Position numbers and translations under genes: made by a program. From Fimbriimonadaceae bacterium (lineage in GTDB: Bacteria > Armatimonadota > Fimbriimonadia > Fimbriimonadales > Fimbriimonadaceae), in contig JANWJY010000051.1 in assembly GCA_025451715.1 (NCBI GenBank), positions 1-13,579 of the forward strand: a stretch of 13,579 nt of DNA. The letters are read 5' to 3'. Below the pieces are notes generated by a model. The model was not told the origin of the DNA. It did no database searches and saw nothing but the letters and a program-made list of their open reading frames with translations. Of the stretch, positions 1 through 6,065 are shown piece by piece. Position 1 is the first letter of the stretch. Every line of letters starts with the position of its first letter.

Positions 1-34
1 AGAGTGGCTCCCAGGGCAATCCGTGGAGATTGCT

Positions 35-40
35 GAGGAG
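35..40 (+). promoter_or_regulatory. Strong Shine-Dalgarno of the 64-aa gene
   Basis: GAGGAG lies 6 nt before the ATG at 47, an ideal anti-SD match and spacing. It fixes the start of the small ORF. It also contrasts with several other genes in the window, which have no SD at all. Confidence 0.75.
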
Positions 41-46
41 TGATAA

Positions 47-241
47 ATGCAGTTCTATAACTTGAAGACTCGATCTCATGTGGACGTGCCGGAGAACATG
101 GTTAAGAAAACCAAGATGATCCGAAAGACAAAGAACGGCCAGCAGGTTCGCTATGCGCTCAAGGCCGAGTACCAGGGAGCTTCCCTTTTCAAGTTCGTCA
201 ACGAGGCGACGTTCAAAGCGACGAACGTTCCCGAAGTTTGA
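47..241 (+). CDS. Small basic protein of unknown function (64 aa)
   Basis: I do not recognise the family. The 64-residue product is lysine/arginine-rich, especially residues 20-40, which include a KK.K...KTK.G pattern. It has no signal peptide, transmembrane segment or cysteine pair. The N-terminus (MQFYNLKTRS) followed by a basic middle and a YQGASLFKFV segment suggests a small compact beta-rich or nucleic-acid-associated protein, but that is inference only. The gene is supported by a strong Shine-Dalgarno, an ATG start and an intrinsic terminator only 24 nt after the stop, so it looks like an independently transcribed, probably well-expressed gene. Its promoter would lie left of the window. 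The basic composition resembles small ribosome- or DNA-associated proteins, but no ribosomal protein signature is seen. Confidence 0.75.
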   Translation: MQFYNLKTRSHVDVPENMVKKTKMIRKTKNGQQVRYALKAEYQGASLFKFVNEATFKATNVPEV

Positions 242-264
242 GGATGTGAGGAATCGTTTGGAGG

Positions 265-298
265 AGCCCAGCCGTTCCGGCCTGGGCTTCACTTTTTT
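265..298 (+). terminator. Intrinsic terminator after the 64-aa gene
   Basis: The outer stem AGCCCAG (265-271) pairs with CTGGGCT (282-288). An inner CCG/CGG extends it with one bulge around a TTC loop. A TCAC spacer and six Ts (293-298) follow. This is a canonical rho-independent terminator that separates the small gene from the DUF1800 gene. Confidence 0.85.
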
Positions 299-305
299 GG
301 GCCAC

Positions 306-330
306 CCCCTCTGAACGGGAGGGGCCGTTC
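306..330 (+). other. Two mutually exclusive hairpins before the DUF1800 start
   Basis: CCCCTC (306-311) can pair with GAGGGG (319-324). Alternatively GAACGG (313-318) can pair with CCGTTC (325-330). Each stem occupies the other's loop, so only one can form. The element sits between a terminator and the ATG at 346, and no SD is visible. It may be an intergenic repeat, a leader structure or chance in GC-rich DNA. Confidence 0.4.
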
Positions 331-345
331 CACGTCTGACTGGAT

Positions 346-1767
346 ATGTCGGCTCAGCAAGACCAAGCCAAGGTAGCCCACCTTCTGCGAAGGTTCGGCC
401 TCGGGGCCAGCGAGGCCGAGATCGACTTCTACGGTAAGGGCGGACTTACCGCGGCCATCGACAGGCTCCTGAACTACGAGGACACCGACGAAGGCTTCGG
501 CCTCGACCCGTCCGTGTTCGCCAACCCCGACAACGGCATCATCAACATGCGGGGCTATCAGCTCTGGTGGTACTTGCGGCTCGTGACCACGCGGCACCCG
601 TTCGAGCAGAAGATGACGATCTTCTGGCACGACCACTTCGCCACCAGCGCGGCCAAGGTCGACGTCGGCGAGGCCATGTACCGGCACATCGAGACCCTGC
701 GGACTTTCTCGACCGGAAAGTTTGGAACGCTCCTCACCGAGATCAGCAAAGACCCGGCGATGCTGTACTGGCTCGACAACAACGAGAACATCAAGGGCAC
801 CGCGCAGGAGAATTTCGCGCGTGAGGTCATGGAGCTGTTTACTCTTGGCGTCGACAACGGCTACACCGAGAAGGACATCCAGGAGGCCGCACGCGCGCTC
901 ACTGGCTGGACCTTCGGCATCCGGCGCGGCGCGCGCGTCGTCCCGACCGAGAAACCCAACCGCAACACGCAGTTCCAGTTCGTGCTCGCCCGGCACGACG
1001 AAGGCGAGAAGACCGTCTTCGGCAAGACGGGCAAGTTCGACGGTGACGACGTCCTTAAGATCCTGCTCGATAAGCCAGAGACCGCTCAGTACATCACCAA
1101 GAAGATTTGGGAGTGGTTCGTCTACGAGAACCCGAGCCAGTCGACGATCGACGCCTACTCGAAGAAATGGACCGAGAGCGGGCTCGACATCAAGGCGCTC
1201 GTGCGCGCGATCGTCACCAGCGAGGAGTTTTACGGCCCCAAGGCGATGCGCTCCACGATCAAGAACCCGATCGACTTCTGCGTCTCGTCCTTCCGGTCAC
1301 TCGGCCTGGGCTCGGCGATCCTGAGCAGGATCGGAGCCGGCCAGGACGACCAGAACCGACGCCGGTTCGCGGGCTCGGTCGCCATCGTCCACCAGAAGAC
1401 GCAGGCGATGGGTATGGAGCTGCTCTTCCCTCCAGATGTGGACGGATGGGTGGGCGGCCAAGAGTGGATCAGCACGGCAACCATGGTCGAGCGCATCAAG
1501 TGGGCCGACATCCTGTTCGGCGCTCAGAACCGTGGAATCATGCAGCTCATCGCCCAAAACCTCCCGACGGTCGGGGCGCAGCCCAAGGTGCTTGTGGACC
1601 GGCTGCTTTCGGTGTTCGACGCCCAGATTCCGCGCGAGAAGGTACAGACGCTATACTCGTCGGCGATCGAGAACTCGGGCGGCACCGTCACTGCGCGGAA
1701 CCTCCAGCCGACCATGCAGGCCGTAACGCGGCTGATCTTCGGCTCGCCAGAGTTCCAGTTCAACTGA
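346..1767 (+). CDS. DUF1800 family protein
   Basis: This 473-aa protein matches DUF1800 (PF08811) along its length. Visible family motifs are HLLRRFGLGA (12-21), FWHDHFA (93-99), NFAREVMELFTLG (156-168) and ALTGW (184-188), in the expected order. The biochemical role of the family is not established. Members are often exported and encoded next to a DUF1501 protein. Here neither holds: an in-frame TGA at 337-339 prevents an N-terminal extension, so no signal peptide is possible from this frame, and no DUF1501 gene is in the window. The ATG at 346 is the first start and has no obvious SD. tyrS follows after 26 nt but seems to carry its own -10 element, so the two genes need not be one operon. 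Family assignment is firm; function is unknown. Confidence 0.9.
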   Translation: MSAQQDQAKVAHLLRRFGLGASEAEIDFYGKGGLTAAIDRLLNYEDTDEGFGLDPSVFANPDNGIINMRGYQLWWYLRLVTTRHPFEQKMTIFWHDHFATSAAKVDVGEAMYRHIETLRTFSTGKFGTLLTEISKDPAMLYWLDNNENIKGTAQENFAREVMELFTLGVDNGYTEKDIQEAARALTGWTFGIRRGARVVPTEKPNRNTQFQFVLARHDEGEKTVFGKTGKFDGDDVLKILLDKPETAQYITKKIWEWFVYENPSQSTIDAYSKKWTESGLDIKALVRAIVTSEEFYGPKAMRSTIKNPIDFCVSSFRSLGLGSAILSRIGAGQDDQNRRRFAGSVAIVHQKTQAMGMELLFPPDVDGWVGGQEWISTATMVERIKWADILFGAQNRGIMQLIAQNLPTVGAQPKVLVDRLLSVFDAQIPREKVQTLYSSAIENSGGTVTARNLQPTMQAVTRLIFGSPEFQFN

Positions 1768-1778
1768 GGCTGCGACGG

Positions 1779-1784
1779 TAGAAT
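1779..1784 (+). promoter_or_regulatory. -10-like element of tyrS (leaderless)
   Basis: TAGAAT within GGTAGAATCC ends 9 nt before the tyrS ATG, where an SD would otherwise be expected and none is seen. Transcription from it would begin within a few nucleotides of the start codon. No good -35 is visible. The decamer closely resembles GGTAAAATCC before lepA. Confidence 0.5.
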
Positions 1785-1793
1785 CCTCCGCGA

Positions 1794-2993
1794 ATGACAG
1801 CCGAAGCGCAGTTGATCATCCTGCGGCGCGGGACGATCGAGATCATCAGTGAGGCCGAGCTTGTCGAAAAGATCAAGCTCGGCAAACCGTTGCGCGTCAA
1901 GCTCGGCGTCGACCCCACCGCGCGCGACGTTACGCTCGGCTGGGCCGTCGTGCTGCGCAAACTCCGCGATTTCCAGCGCCTCGGCCACACGGCGGTGCTG
2001 GTGATCGGCGACTTCACCGCGATGATCGGCGACCCGAGCGGCAAGAGCAAGACCCGCAAACAGCTCACCCGCGACGAGGTCAAGCAGAACGTCGAGGCGG
2101 TCAAAGAACAGTTCGGCAAGATCCTCGACATCTCTAAGACTGAGATCCGTTACAACTCTGAGTGGCTCGGAGCGATGTCGTCGGAGGGCTGGCTGCGGCT
2201 GTGCGCGCACGTCACCGTCGCGCGCATTATGGAGCGCGACGACTTCTCCAAGCGATGGGAGACCCACCAACCGATCGCGATGCACGAGCTGATGTACCCG
2301 CTGATGCAGGGTACGGACTCTGTCGCTCTGGAGAGCGACGTCGAGCTCGGCGGCAACGACCAGAAGTTCAACAACCTCATGGGCCGCACCCTGCAAGAGG
2401 CCGCGACCCAGGCGCCGCAGTGCGTGGTGCTTTCACCTCTGCTCGTCGGCACCGACGGCAAAGAGAAGATGTCACAGTCTCTGAACAACTACGTGTCGAT
2501 CGTGGACCCACCCAACGACATGTTCGGCAAAACGATGTCGATCCCCGACGACCTGATCCTCAACTGGTTCGAGCTCTGCACCGACGTCCCGTTTGAGGAG
2601 GCGCGCGCCCTGCTGGGCGAAGGGAAGAACCCGCGCGACGCGAAAGTGCGACTGGCGAAGGAGATCGTCGCTCTTTATCATTCCAGGGAGGCAGCAGAGG
2701 AGGCCGAGCGGTACTTCACTGAGACCTTCACCGAGCGCCGCCAACCCGTCGAGGCGGAGGAGGCCGCTATACCGCCTGAGACCGTCGACGACCTGAACAA
2801 GGTCGGCATCGCAGCGTTGATCGCCGCGCTGGGGCTAGCGAAGTCGAACGGCGAGGCTCGCCGCCTGATGCAGGCCGGGGCTGTCTCGCTCGACTCTGAA
2901 AGGCTCACCGACCCGTTCCTCTCAATGCCGAAGAAGGACGTCAAGGACAAGGTCCTGCGCGTCGGCAAGCACCAGTTCCGCAAGTTGGTGTGA
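1794..2993 (+). CDS. tyrS: Tyrosyl-tRNA synthetase with altered HIGH motif
   Basis: The protein charges tRNA-Tyr with tyrosine in the cytoplasm (class Ic synthetase). The 399-aa length and sequence fit the TyrZ-like bacterial branch. Visible parts are the nucleotide-binding segment KLGVDPTARD (36-45), GDFTAMIGDPSGKSKTR (72-88), the tyrosine-site region YPLMQGTDS (168-176), GGNDQKFN (186-193), KMSQS (225-229) for the KMSKS loop, and a C-terminal S4 RNA-binding domain (about 335-399). The oddity is the HIGH signature: the usual HLGH reads T47-L-G-W50, so both ATP-contacting histidines are replaced. The remaining core is intact and the frame is clean over 1.2 kb, so this looks like a working gene rather than a pseudogene. 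A -10-like TAGAAT sits 9 nt before the ATG, with no SD. A hairpin follows the stop. Confidence 0.95.
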   Translation: MTAEAQLIILRRGTIEIISEAELVEKIKLGKPLRVKLGVDPTARDVTLGWAVVLRKLRDFQRLGHTAVLVIGDFTAMIGDPSGKSKTRKQLTRDEVKQNVEAVKEQFGKILDISKTEIRYNSEWLGAMSSEGWLRLCAHVTVARIMERDDFSKRWETHQPIAMHELMYPLMQGTDSVALESDVELGGNDQKFNNLMGRTLQEAATQAPQCVVLSPLLVGTDGKEKMSQSLNNYVSIVDPPNDMFGKTMSIPDDLILNWFELCTDVPFEEARALLGEGKNPRDAKVRLAKEIVALYHSREAAEEAERYFTETFTERRQPVEAEEAAIPPETVDDLNKVGIAALIAALGLAKSNGEARRLMQAGAVSLDSERLTDPFLSMPKKDVKDKVLRVGKHQFRKLV

Positions 2994-3001
2994 CCAACTA
3001 T

Positions 3002-3030
3002 CCCTCAACCGCTTCAGCTGTTGAGGGTTT
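3002..3030 (+). terminator. Hairpin 1 after tyrS, probable weak terminator
   Basis: CCCTCAAC (3002-3009) pairs perfectly with GTTGAGGG (3020-3027) and is followed by only three Ts. It starts 9 nt after the tyrS stop codon. The short T-run makes termination plausible but not strong. Its arms are duplicated in the next hairpin. Confidence 0.5.
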
Positions 3031-3050
3031 CGCTCCTACCCGTTTTGGCA

Positions 3051-3076
3051 CCCTCAACCCGTGAGCGGGTTGAGGG
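3051..3076 (+). repeat. Hairpin 2 with the same arms as hairpin 1
   Basis: CCCTCAACCC (3051-3060) and GGGTTGAGGG (3067-3076) form a perfect 10-bp stem with a 6-nt loop. The 8-bp core of each arm is identical to the arms at 3002-3009 and 3020-3027, so the four arms can pair as 1:2 plus 3:4, or as 2:3, or as 1:4. No T-run follows; the next codon is an in-frame ATG (3077) of the DUF1232 reading frame. Confidence 0.7.
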
Positions 3077-3139
3077 ATGCGCTGTCACAGGTCCCACGCA
3101 CCCAAACGCCGGCCCGAGACCAAGCGTCATACAGGTGCA

Positions 3140-3382
3140 ATGGCCACGAACACTGGGCGCTCCTGGACACCGATAATCCCGCTCGTCACAGCGGCGATCT
3201 ACGGCGCCTCGCCGATCGACCTCATTCCCGACATCCTCCTGCTCGTCGGCTGGATCGACGACGGCATGATGGCGGTCGTCATGGCCGGGATGGCGCTCTG
3301 GCTCTTCGTCCGCTCCCGACGCGCCCAACGCGTCGACGGCCCCGTCCCGCCCTACCTGCCCATCAACGTCTCCAGCCGCTAA
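3140..3382 (+). CDS. DUF1232 (YkvA-like) small membrane protein
   Basis: This 80-aa product contains the short DUF1232 core: a hydrophobic stretch, then the hallmark YGASPIDLIPD (21-31), then IDDGMMAVVM. Two hydrophobic segments (about 11-21 and 32-57) indicate a membrane-associated protein. Family function is poorly defined. I chose ATG 3140 because the 21 residues added by the upstream ATG at 3077 are very basic, low-complexity and unlike the family, and because AGG precedes 3140 at short spacing. Starting at 3077 would give 101 aa and place the start codon directly against the hairpin at 3051-3076. The TAA stop overlaps the TAG of convergent ftsY by 4 nt, leaving no room for a terminator between them. 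Confidence 0.75.
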   Translation: MATNTGRSWTPIIPLVTAAIYGASPIDLIPDILLLVGWIDDGMMAVVMAGMALWLFVRSRRAQRVDGPVPPYLPINVSSR

Positions 3383-4248
3383 ACGAACATCTGCTCGCTA
3401 AACCGGGCAGGATCAAAGTCCCGTAGGTCCTCGACCTTCTCCCCGATACCGACCAACTTGATCGGCACGTGGAACTTCTCCCACACGCCGATCAACGCCC
3501 CGCCGCGCGCGGTGCCGTCGAGCTTTGTCAGCACGAGCCCCGTCACGCCGGCGGAGGCGATGAACTCCTCCGCCTGGCGGATCGCGTTCTGCCCCGTGTT
3601 CGCGTCCAAAACAAGAAGCACCTCGTGCGCGGGGCGGCCGAGCGCCTTTTCTGTCACGCGCGCGACCTTTTGCAGCTCGGCCATGAGGTTGCCCTTCGTG
3701 TGCTGCCGCCCAGCCGTGTCGGCCAAAACGAAGTCTGCCTGCCGCGCGATCGCGGCGTTGATCGCGTCGAAGATCACCGAACTCGTGTCTGCACCAGGCT
3801 GCGCGCCGATGAACTCCGCGCCCGAGCGCTCCGCCCATATCTGGAGCTGCTCGATTGCCGCCGCCCGGAACGTGTCGCCCGCCGCGAGCAGCACACGCTT
3901 GCCCTGCTTCGTCAGGCGTTGCGCAAGCTTGCCAATCGTGGTGGTCTTTCCTGCGCCGTTTACACCAACGAACAAGTACACGGTCGGGCCTGATGGGGCG
4001 ACTGCCAGTGGGGAAGCCTCCTGCGTGAACCGCAATGCGATCGAAGACTGTAGCGCCGCCTTGATCCCCACGACGTCCTTGATCTTCTGCGAGCGCACGT
4101 CCCGCCGCAGCTCTTCGAGGATCTCTCGCACCGTGTTGACGTTCGTGTCGGCCTGCAGCAGCGCCTCTTCCAGCTCCTCGTAGAGCGCCTCATCGATCAC
4201 TCCCCGCCCCATCAGGCGGTCGACGCTCTGCATCAGCCTCTTGAACAT
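3379..4248 (-). CDS. ftsY: Signal recognition particle receptor FtsY
   Basis: FtsY is the SRP receptor GTPase that docks ribosome-SRP complexes at the membrane for co-translational targeting. From the chosen ATG the protein is 289 aa: a helical N domain (about 1-80) and the G domain, with P-loop GVNGAGKTTT (95-104), DTFRAAA (125-131), DTAGR (177-181) and TKLDGTARGG (241-250). It ends in the FtsY-like DFDPARFSEQMF tail. There is no long acidic A domain, as in many non-proteobacterial FtsY proteins. The open frame continues to 4302, but those 18 residues do not look like FtsY, whereas MFKRL at 4248 is a typical beginning. A -10-like CATACT lies 8 nt before that ATG. The gene is convergent with the DUF1232 gene and divergent from the hydrolase gene at 4339. 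Confidence 0.95.
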   Translation of the reverse strand: MFKRLMQSVDRLMGRGVIDEALYEELEEALLQADTNVNTVREILEELRRDVRSQKIKDVVGIKAALQSSIALRFTQEASPLAVAPSGPTVYLFVGVNGAGKTTTIGKLAQRLTKQGKRVLLAAGDTFRAAAIEQLQIWAERSGAEFIGAQPGADTSSVIFDAINAAIARQADFVLADTAGRQHTKGNLMAELQKVARVTEKALGRPAHEVLLVLDANTGQNAIRQAEEFIASAGVTGLVLTKLDGTARGGALIGVWEKFHVPIKLVGIGEKVEDLRDFDPARFSEQMFV

Positions 4249-4256
4249 CCCAGGCG

Positions 4257-4262
4257 AGTATG
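4257..4262 (-). promoter_or_regulatory. -10-like element of ftsY
   Basis: On the minus strand CATACT, preceded by TGC as in an extended -10, ends 8 nt before the chosen ftsY ATG. There is no purine-rich SD in between. This matches the spacing of the other putative leaderless starts, though the hexamer itself is only 4/6 to consensus. Confidence 0.35.
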
Positions 4263-4324
4263 GCAGGCGGCGTCCGTCCCTTCCAGCCCGCCTACCTAGC
4301 AACGCAAGCGGCCCCTAAAGGGTA

Positions 4325-4330
4325 AATAAT
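4325..4330 (+). promoter_or_regulatory. -10-like element of the 4339 hydrolase
   Basis: AATAAT, within TAAATAAT, ends 8 nt before the ATG at 4339. It is in the short AT-rich gap between divergent ftsY and the hydrolase gene. No clear SD or -35 is visible. It supports the ATG over the upstream TTG at 4330, which would overlap this element. Confidence 0.4.
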
Positions 4331-4338
4331 TGAGACAA

Positions 4339-5985
4339 ATGAGAAAGCTCGCTTCCTGGCTCCTGCTCGCACTCGCCGCTGCCGCACCCGCGCAGCTCGC
4401 ACAAGGCATCGAGACGAAGCTCGACGAAGTCTTCAAGCCCTGGGACAAGAAGGACGCGCCGGGCGGCGCCGTCTCCGTCAGCGTCAAGGGCCAGATCGTT
4501 TACGAGAAGGCGTTCGGGATGGCGAACCTCGAGTCGAACGTGCCGAACACCGTCGACACCGTTTTCGACGTCGGTAGCGTCAGCAAGCAGTTCACCGCGG
4601 CGTGCGTGATGCTCCTGCAGGACGACGGGAAGCTGAAGCTGGACGACCTGGCCGCGGACTACCTTATCGAGTTCCCGGTTTTGCGCGACAACAAGATCAC
4701 GATCCGGCAGCTCATGTCGCATACTTCTGGGCTTCGCGACTACATGTCCTTGATGGTGTTCAAGTCGGGCAAGTTCGCGTTCGAAGACGCGGAAGTCGTC
4801 GAAGTGCTCAAGGGGCAGAGCTCGCTCAATTTCCCTCCGGGCGCCGCGTGGGACTACTCCAACACGGGCTTCTACTTCTTGAAGAAGATCGTCGAAAAAC
4901 TGGGCGGCAAGTCGCTCGCTGAATTTGCTAAGGAGAGACTGTTCAGACCGCTTGGAATGGGCCACACGCAGTTTCTCGACGACCACTCGAAGCTCATTCC
5001 GGGACGGGCCTTTGGGTATATGGATGCCGGCGACGGCACAGGCTTCCGAGCGGGCATCACGATGATCGCTGCCGACGGCGCTGGCGGACTCTGGACGACA
5101 CTCGCCGACATGCACAAGTGGACGCAGAACTGGAAGAACAACAGGCTCGGCAAGGACCCCGCTATGTTCACCGCGATGCAAACGAAGGCAAAGCTGTCGT
5201 CTGGAACCGACACGATCTACGGCCTCGGGTTCTTCCTCAACGATTACAAGGGCGTCGCGAGGATTGAGCACGGGGGCGACTTCGTCGGTTTCCACGCACA
5301 GGTCAACTGGTTCAAAGAGCAGGACGTCGTCGTTGCGACGTTCAGCAACGACGGAACGCAGAACGCAAAGACGCTTAACGACAAGGTCGTGGACGTGATC
5401 CTCGCGGACTTACTCAAGCCGGAGCCCGGCGACAATAAGACTGAGATCAAGCTCAGCGAGAAGGAACTTGACGAGTACGTGGGCACTTACGATCTTGGCG
5501 CTGCGGTGTTAGAGTTCAAGCGCGATGGCGCGCATCTCAAGGCGCAAGTGACGGGCCAGCCAGAGTTCGAAGTATTCGCCTCCGAAAAGGACAAGTTCTT
5601 CTGGAAGATCGTCGAGGCCCGACTGGAATTCCAGAGGGACGAGGGCGGCAAGATCAGCGGCCTCACTCTGTATCAAGGAGGGGCAGAGATCATATGCCTA
5701 CGCTCAAAGTCGTTCGAAACCCCACCAGATATGCTCGACGCGCTAGTCGGGCACTATTACAGCTCAGAGCTCGATCTAGTCATGAACGTCAAGCGCGACG
5801 GCGACAAGCTCTATTCGATCTCAAGCACGATCCTCGACGCCTTTCCGTTTACGGTGATCAGTGCCAAAAAGCTCTCAGCCGGCCCCCTTTCCATCGACAT
5901 CGAATGGAACGAGAAGCAGGTCAAATCGATCAGCGTTAACATGCCCCGAGCCACCAAGATGAAGTTCGTCCGCATGTCCTCCTAG
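4339..5985 (+). CDS. Secreted serine hydrolase, beta-lactamase class C/PBP-like
   Basis: This 548-aa protein belongs to the beta-lactamase/penicillin-binding-like serine hydrolase family (PF00144). It starts with an export signal: MRKLASW, then a leucine/alanine core to about residue 21. The catalytic motifs are in order and intact: S80-V-S-K83 (SxxK), Y173-S-N175 (YxN) and H311-G-G313 (the KTG-equivalent HGG seen in esterase and peptidase members). After about residue 375 comes a separate C-terminal region beginning LDEYVGTYDLG, typical of the beta-barrel extensions on such hydrolases. The substrate cannot be told from sequence: peptidase, esterase or peptidoglycan-related activity are all possible, and HGG argues against a classical beta-lactamase. 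A TTG at 4330 would add only three residues. The gene is divergent from ftsY and upstream of arsR, without functional linkage to either. Confidence 0.9.
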   Translation: MRKLASWLLLALAAAAPAQLAQGIETKLDEVFKPWDKKDAPGGAVSVSVKGQIVYEKAFGMANLESNVPNTVDTVFDVGSVSKQFTAACVMLLQDDGKLKLDDLAADYLIEFPVLRDNKITIRQLMSHTSGLRDYMSLMVFKSGKFAFEDAEVVEVLKGQSSLNFPPGAAWDYSNTGFYFLKKIVEKLGGKSLAEFAKERLFRPLGMGHTQFLDDHSKLIPGRAFGYMDAGDGTGFRAGITMIAADGAGGLWTTLADMHKWTQNWKNNRLGKDPAMFTAMQTKAKLSSGTDTIYGLGFFLNDYKGVARIEHGGDFVGFHAQVNWFKEQDVVVATFSNDGTQNAKTLNDKVVDVILADLLKPEPGDNKTEIKLSEKELDEYVGTYDLGAAVLEFKRDGAHLKAQVTGQPEFEVFASEKDKFFWKIVEARLEFQRDEGGKISGLTLYQGGAEIICLRSKSFETPPDMLDALVGHYYSSELDLVMNVKRDGDKLYSISSTILDAFPFTVISAKKLSAGPLSIDIEWNEKQVKSISVNMPRATKMKFVRMSS

Positions 5986-5986
5986 G

Positions 5987-6014
5987 CCCGTTTTGAACCT
6001 AAACCGGGACCTTT
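5987..6014 (+). terminator. Possible weak terminator after the hydrolase
   Basis: CCCGTTT (5987-5993) can pair with AAACCGGG (6001-6008) with one bulged C, followed by ACC and four Ts. It begins just after the TAG stop. It is imperfect with a short T-run, so confidence is low, but it lies correctly between the hydrolase and the arsR promoter. Confidence 0.35.
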
Positions 6015-6037
6015 TCGTTCCCAACTTAGTGGTGTGG

Positions 6038-6043
6038 TATAAA
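6038..6043 (+). promoter_or_regulatory. -10 element of arsR (leaderless)
   Basis: TATAAA (5/6 to consensus) ends 7 nt before the arsR ATG, so transcription would start at or next to the A of the ATG. No SD and no convincing -35 are visible. The weak -35 may be compensated in the native polymerase context, or the promoter may be weak. Confidence 0.55.
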
Positions 6044-6065
6044 CAGTTCAATGACTGTTGAACTG
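6044..6065 (+). promoter_or_regulatory. Inverted-repeat operator across the arsR start
   Basis: CAGTTCAA (6044-6051) and TTGAACTG (6058-6065) form a perfect 8-bp inverted repeat with a 6-nt spacer. The TTCAA-N6-TTGAA core matches the geometry known for ArsR/SmtB operators. It abuts the -10 element and covers the expected transcription start and the ATG at 6051, so autorepression of arsR-arsM is the natural reading. Confidence 0.7.

Noticed and set aside
1..36. C-terminal tail of a gene entering from the left (frame ending TGA at 34-36)
   Set aside because: Eleven codons are too few to judge and show no recognisable sequence; the stop also overlaps the SD of the next gene. It remains possible but unsupported.
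1524..2396. 290-codon minus-strand frame across the DUF1800-tyrS junction
   Set aside because: It covers parts of two well-supported plus-strand genes and their intergenic -10 element, with no domain of its own.
4249..4302. N-terminal extension of ftsY by 18 codons
   Set aside because: The added residues are Arg/Gly-rich and unlike FtsY. MFKRL at 4248 is a typical start with a -10-like element just upstream.
4315..5295. 326-codon open frame on the minus strand over the serine hydrolase
   Set aside because: The plus strand here has intact SxxK, YxN and HGG motifs. The antisense product has no recognisable domain.
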